From positions 1 through 8,027 of the forward strand of contig DQEK01000314.1 of assembly GCA_003533545.1 (NCBI GenBank): a stretch of 8,027 nt of DNA. The letters run 5' to 3'. Both the position numbers and the translations under genes were made by a program. Shown in pieces: positions 5,174 through 8,027 of the stretch (its first letter is position 1; every line of letters starts with the position of its first letter). The notes beneath the pieces are model-generated. The model was not told the origin of the DNA. It made no database searches and was given only the letters and a program-made list of their open reading frames with translations. Origin of the DNA: Acidobacteriota bacterium (GTDB lineage Bacteria > Acidobacteriota > Vicinamibacteria > Vicinamibacterales > UBA8438).

Positions 5174-7177
5174 ATGTCTTCCTCTCGCGATCGATTCAAA
5201 CTCGTTTCTGATTTTGAACTCCGCGGGGATCAGCCGCGCGCTGTAGAGGAACTAACCGAGGGGTTGCAGCGCGGCGACCCGCATCAGGTACTTCTCGGCG
5301 TGACCGGATCGGGAAAGACGTTCACCATGGCGCAGGTGATCGCCCGTGTGAACCGTCCGACCCTGGTGATGGTGCACAACAAGACCCTAGCGGCTCAGTT
5401 GTTCCTCGAGTTTCGACGATTCTTTCCGGACAATGCCGTCGAGTATTTCGTGAGCTACTACGATTACTACCAACCTGAAGCGTACGTTCCGTCGACGGAT
5501 TCGTATATCGAGAAGGAAGCGACCGTCAATGACGAGATCGATCGGATGCGGCTTTCTGCCACGCGGTCCATCTTTGAGCGGCGTGACGTCCTCATCGTGG
5601 CCAGCGTCTCGTGCATTTACGGGCTGGGTTCGCCGGAGGCGTACTACGGGCTCCTGCTGCCGCTCGAGCGCGGACAGCGCGTTGATCGTGAGTGGGTTCT
5701 CCGTAAGTTGGTTGAGATTCAGTATGAGCGTAACGACCATGATTTTGGTCGTGGGACATTCCGAGTCCGTGGTGACATCGTTGAGGTTTATCCGTCATAC
5801 GAGAACGTCGCCCTCAGGATTGAACTGTTTGGTGACGAAGTTGACGAGTTGACATCGTTCGACCCGGTCACGGGCGAAACTATTCGTCGTCACGAAAAGA
5901 TGGCGGTGTATCCGAAATCGCACTTCGTGACACCGCGTGCCCGCGTTCTAGAGGCAGTGGAGCTGATCAAGGCCGAACTTGGTGAGCGCCGTCCACAGTT
6001 GGAGTCCCTGGGGAAGGTCTTGGAAGCGCAGCGTCTACACCAACGGACGATGTTCGACATCGAGATGATGCGAGAGATCGGTTACTGCCACGGTATCGAG
6101 AACTACGCTCGACATTTATCCGGTCGTGCGGAAGGGGAACCACCGCCGACGCTTCTCGACTACCTTCCGTCTGATGTACTGACCGTCGTTGACGAAAGCC
6201 ATCAAACCGTCCCTCAGGTGCGTGGGATGTTTCATGGCGACCGCTCTCGCAAAGAGGTGCTGGTCAATTTTGGGTTTCGTCTTCCCTCTGCGCTTGACAA
6301 CCGGCCATTGAATTTCGACGAGTGGAAAGACCGGGTCGGACAGGTCGTTTTCGTGTCGGCGACCCCTGGCCCTTATGAGCTGGCCAGCAGCGGGGGAGCT
6401 GTCGTTGAGCAGATCATTCGCCCCACCGGTCTGGTTGACCCCGGGGTCGACGTGCGTCCAGTCAAAGGACAGGTCGACGACCTGCTGCACGAGATACGCC
6501 GGCGAGCGGAGCGCGGCGAGCGGGTGCTGGTGACCACCCTGACGAAGCGGATGGCCGAGGACCTGACTCAGTTCTACCAGGGCCTCGGGGTGCGGGTCCG
6601 GTATTTGCATTCCGAGATCGAAACCCTTGAGCGGGTGCAGATTTTGCGGGACTTGCGTTGCGGTACGTTCGACGTCCTCGTGGGTATCAATCTGTTGCGA
6701 GAGGGACTCGATTTGCCGGAGGTGTCGCTGGTCGCGATTCTTGACGCCGACAAGGAAGGGTTCCTACGCTCATCGGGCGCTCTCATCCAGACAGCGGGTC
6801 GTGCGGCGCGTCACGTTGAGGGATCGGTGATCATGTATGCGGATGTCGAGACCGATTCGATGCGCCGAGCGCTCGATGAAATGAATCGACGTCGAACGTT
6901 GCAGCAGGAGTTCAACCTAAAAAATGGGATCACACCGGAGTCGATCGTGAGGGAGATTGACGACGTGCTCTCGAGCGTATACGAGCGTGACTACGTCACC
7001 GTACCTGCCGTGCCAGAAGCGGCTGAAGAATTTTCGAGTGCGGCTGAACTAGAGGCCCACATCAAGTCTCTCGAAGCCGACATGCGGGGGGCCGCGGCCA
7101 ATCTCGAGTTTGAGCGCGCGGCGCTGCTGCGCGATAAGATCCGAACGCTTCGCAGTCCAGGGCAGGCTTTTTTCTGA
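5174..7177 (+). CDS. uvrB: excinuclease ABC subunit UvrB
   Basis: UvrB is the damage-verifying helicase-like subunit of bacterial nucleotide excision repair. It receives damaged DNA from UvrA and recruits UvrC for incision. The 667-residue product is full length (about 670 is typical). Seen in order: Walker A GVTGSGKT (42-49); the beta-hairpin region [20 protein letters not shown] (95-114), which inserts between the strands; DESH of helicase motif II (340-343); SATPGPYEL in the motif III area; and the C-terminal helicase motifs [20 protein letters not shown] and QTAGRAARH (motif VI). The C-terminal UVR motif, which contacts UvrC, is [20 protein letters not shown] (626-645) with [12 protein letters not shown] after it. 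The ATG at 5174 gives the usual N-terminus ([20 protein letters not shown]). GAGG at 5167-5170 is only three bases from the ATG, so the ribosome-binding site is poorly spaced. All catalytic motifs look intact. Confidence 0.98.
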   Translation: MSSSRDRFKLVSDFELRGDQPRAVEELTEGLQRGDPHQVLLGVTGSGKTFTMAQVIARVNRPTLVMVHNKTLAAQLFLEFRRFFPDNAVEYFVSYYDYYQPEAYVPSTDSYIEKEATVNDEIDRMRLSATRSIFERRDVLIVASVSCIYGLGSPEAYYGLLLPLERGQRVDREWVLRKLVEIQYERNDHDFGRGTFRVRGDIVEVYPSYENVALRIELFGDEVDELTSFDPVTGETIRRHEKMAVYPKSHFVTPRARVLEAVELIKAELGERRPQLESLGKVLEAQRLHQRTMFDIEMMREIGYCHGIENYARHLSGRAEGEPPPTLLDYLPSDVLTVVDESHQTVPQVRGMFHGDRSRKEVLVNFGFRLPSALDNRPLNFDEWKDRVGQVVFVSATPGPYELASSGGAVVEQIIRPTGLVDPGVDVRPVKGQVDDLLHEIRRRAERGERVLVTTLTKRMAEDLTQFYQGLGVRVRYLHSEIETLERVQILRDLRCGTFDVLVGINLLREGLDLPEVSLVAILDADKEGFLRSSGALIQTAGRAARHVEGSVIMYADVETDSMRRALDEMNRRRTLQQEFNLKNGITPESIVREIDDVLSSVYERDYVTVPAVPEAAEEFSSAAELEAHIKSLEADMRGAAANLEFERAALLRDKIRTLRSPGQAFF

Positions 7178-7180
7178 GGT

Positions 7181-7196
7181 GGTACGGGCGCGTACC
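7181..7196 (+). repeat. hairpin GGTACG-ggcg-CGTACC directly after uvrB
   Basis: A perfect 6-base-pair stem with a 4-base loop begins 3 bases after the uvrB stop; a T-G wobble and one further pair can extend it. No T-run follows, so it is not a classical intrinsic terminator. It could protect the 3' end of the uvrB message or act with Rho. Confidence 0.35.
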
Positions 7197-7211
7197 GCGT
7201 GACCAGGCAGC

Positions 7212-7226
7212 CGGAGTAATACTCCG
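7212..7226. repeat. operator-like inverted repeat CGGAGT-aat-ACTCCG
   Basis: A perfect 6-base dyad with a 3-base AT spacer lies about 57 bases before the ytxH-type gene and 35 bases after uvrB. Its total length of 15 bases is in the range of dimeric repressor sites. No -35/-10 pair could be placed confidently beside it, so a role as an operator for the downstream pair is only a possibility. Confidence 0.3.
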
Positions 7227-7235
7227 AGGGTTGCG

Positions 7236-7247
7236 CGTCGCGCGACG
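7236..7247. repeat. 12-base perfect palindrome CGTCGCGCGACG
   Basis: This is a self-complementary 12-mer without spacer, 35 bases upstream of the ytxH-type start and 9 bases after the preceding dyad. It may be a protein-binding site, but GC-rich palindromes of this size are not rare in DNA of this composition. Confidence 0.25.
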
Positions 7248-7270
7248 AACGAGTGTGAGATGATGGGCGT

Positions 7271-7275
7271 AGGAG
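7271..7275 (+). promoter_or_regulatory. ribosome-binding site of the YtxH-type gene
   Basis: AGGAG with a seven-base spacer to the ATG at 7283 fixes the start of this gene. It is notable because greA, the patatin-like gene and the DHH gene show no comparable site. Confidence 0.7.
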
Positions 7276-7282
7276 TGTGTAA

Positions 7283-7573
7283 ATGGCAAGAGATTCAGAC
7301 GGACATGCGGGCGCGGTCTTGATGGCGTTCGTGCTTGGTGCGGTAAGTGGAGCCGCTGTGGCGCTGCTTTGGACACCGAGTACGGGCGAAGAGACTAGGC
7401 AGTTGCTAAACGAAAAGGCCCGCGAGGGCCGAGACCGAGCGACCCACGCGGCAGAGCAAGGACGTGAGTTTGTGGGCCGCCAACGCAACACGATCGCTAC
7501 CGCGATTAGTCGGGGACGAGAAGCCTACGAGCGGCGCTCTAAGACTGACGAAACGAACGAGGCTCCGGCGTGA
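7283..7573 (+). CDS. YtxH domain-containing small membrane protein
   Basis: The 96-residue product matches the YtxH family pattern: a single N-terminal transmembrane helix with small residues (about 10-29, AVLMAFVLGAVSGAAVALLW), followed at once by the family signature TPSTGEETRQLL (31-42). The rest is a charged, probably helical tail rich in Arg, Glu and Ala, ending in a polar stretch. The family is widespread and mostly uncharacterised; members are linked to stress responses in Bacillus, and no enzymatic motif is visible here. The start at 7283 is well supported: AGGAG at 7271-7275 stands seven bases before the ATG, the best ribosome-binding site in the window. Its TGA overlaps the GTG of the next gene, so the two are probably co-translated. 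Confidence 0.85.
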   Translation: MARDSDGHAGAVLMAFVLGAVSGAAVALLWTPSTGEETRQLLNEKAREGRDRATHAAEQGREFVGRQRNTIATAISRGREAYERRSKTDETNEAPA

Positions 7574-8001
7574 TTGACTGGCCGATCCTGCTTCTCGCCG
7601 TGATTGCGGTGTCGACGGTGATCATGGCACTGGTCCAGATTGGCATGATCATTTATGGCGCGCGCTTGGCGCGTCGCGTCGACTTGGTCGTCGGCCGGGT
7701 CGAACAGGAAATCGATCCGGTACTGGGAAAGGTCCAGGAAATCAGTGCAGACGCGGCTCGGGCGACGAAACTGGCGGCCACGCAGGTGGAACGCCTTGAC
7801 CAGGTCATGGCGAGACTGGCACGGCGGGTCGAAGAAACGGTTGACGCGGCGAAGGTGATCGTGACCCCGGCTCGTCTGGGATTGGGGCTGCTCGACGGGC
7901 TACGAGCGATCTTTGCTGCGGATTCAAGATCCGGTGATGGACAGACGACTGGCGCCGAGTCAAAGGAGAAGGAAGACAACGAGGCCTCGTTCGTCGGATG
8001 A
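7570..8001 (+). CDS. DUF948-like membrane-anchored coiled-coil protein
   Basis: The 143-residue product begins with one transmembrane helix (about 3-30, from WPILLLAVIAVSTVIMALVQ) and continues as a long amphipathic helical region (about 31-105) with regularly spaced hydrophobics, such as RRVDLVVGRVEQEIDPVLGK and VERLDQVMARLARRVEETVD. It then has a short hydrophobic segment (GLGLLDGLRAIFAA) and a charged disordered tail. This plan fits DUF948-type proteins, which often accompany YtxH proteins, but the assignment is by architecture and no signature residue confirms it. No catalytic motif is seen. The GTG start at 7570 overlaps the preceding TGA (GTGA), with GAGG about eight bases upstream. The two proteins may form a membrane complex through their helical tails, which is inference. 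Confidence 0.7.
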   Translation: MIDWPILLLAVIAVSTVIMALVQIGMIIYGARLARRVDLVVGRVEQEIDPVLGKVQEISADAARATKLAATQVERLDQVMARLARRVEETVDAAKVIVTPARLGLGLLDGLRAIFAADSRSGDGQTTGAESKEKEDNEASFVG

Positions 8002-8027
8002 GCGGTGGGTTTGCTCTCCGGTAGTTC

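Noticed and set aside
6116..6610. Long antisense frame of 164 codons inside uvrB
   Set aside because: It is opposite strongly conserved uvrB helicase-region codons, has no family resemblance and is a typical shadow in GC-rich coding sequence.
7998..8027. ATG at 7998 overlapping the final TGA as a possible next gene
   Set aside because: The frame stops after eight codons and no ribosome-binding site is present.

Overview
The window looks like chromosome from a bacterium of moderately high GC content, probably an Acidobacteriota member close to the Vicinamibacteria (subgroup 6). That placement is inference. It rests on a VWFA-type protein remnant of a kind typical of Acidobacteria just before uvrB, on frequent GTG starts, and on the gene mix. 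No rRNA or other phylogenetic marker is present. The genes are mostly housekeeping: recombination and repair, RNA modification, transcript elongation and nucleotide turnover. I see no phage, insertion sequence, CRISPR array or tRNA.

Layout. Positions 1-1190 hold a leftward pair: a SpoU/TrmH-family RNA methyltransferase followed, with a 4-base ATGA overlap, by the N-terminal part of rarA (mgsA), which runs off the left edge. A 260-base divergent gap (1191-1450) precedes a rightward pair: greA (1451-1915), then a membrane-embedded patatin-like protein (1908-3380) whose GTG start lies inside greA. Convergent to it, 45 bases away, is a DHH/DHHA1 phosphoesterase with an N-terminal RCK_N (TrkA-N)-like domain (4862-3426, leftward), with a perfect TATAAT box just upstream. 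The 311-base gap 4863-5173 holds that promoter and, in its right half, an apparent truncated start of a secreted VWFA-domain protein. This ends 5 bases before uvrB (5174-7177), which is complete. A 105-base gap with three separate short inverted repeats leads to an overlapping pair of small membrane proteins: YtxH-type (7283-7573) and a DUF948-like coiled-coil protein (7570-8001). The last 26 bases hold no recognisable feature.

How the genes relate. RarA and UvrB both act on damaged or stalled DNA, and GreA rescues backtracked RNA polymerase, but they sit in separate transcription units and the window gives no evidence of one dedicated system. The points most worth following up are three. The patatin-like protein has glycine where the family has its nucleophilic serine and carries two membrane helices inside the domain. 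The RCK_N-like domain on the DHH phosphoesterase has lost its glycine-rich nucleotide loop. The VWFA fossil, or possibly leader peptide, abuts uvrB. I did not find a convincing new defence or mobile system.
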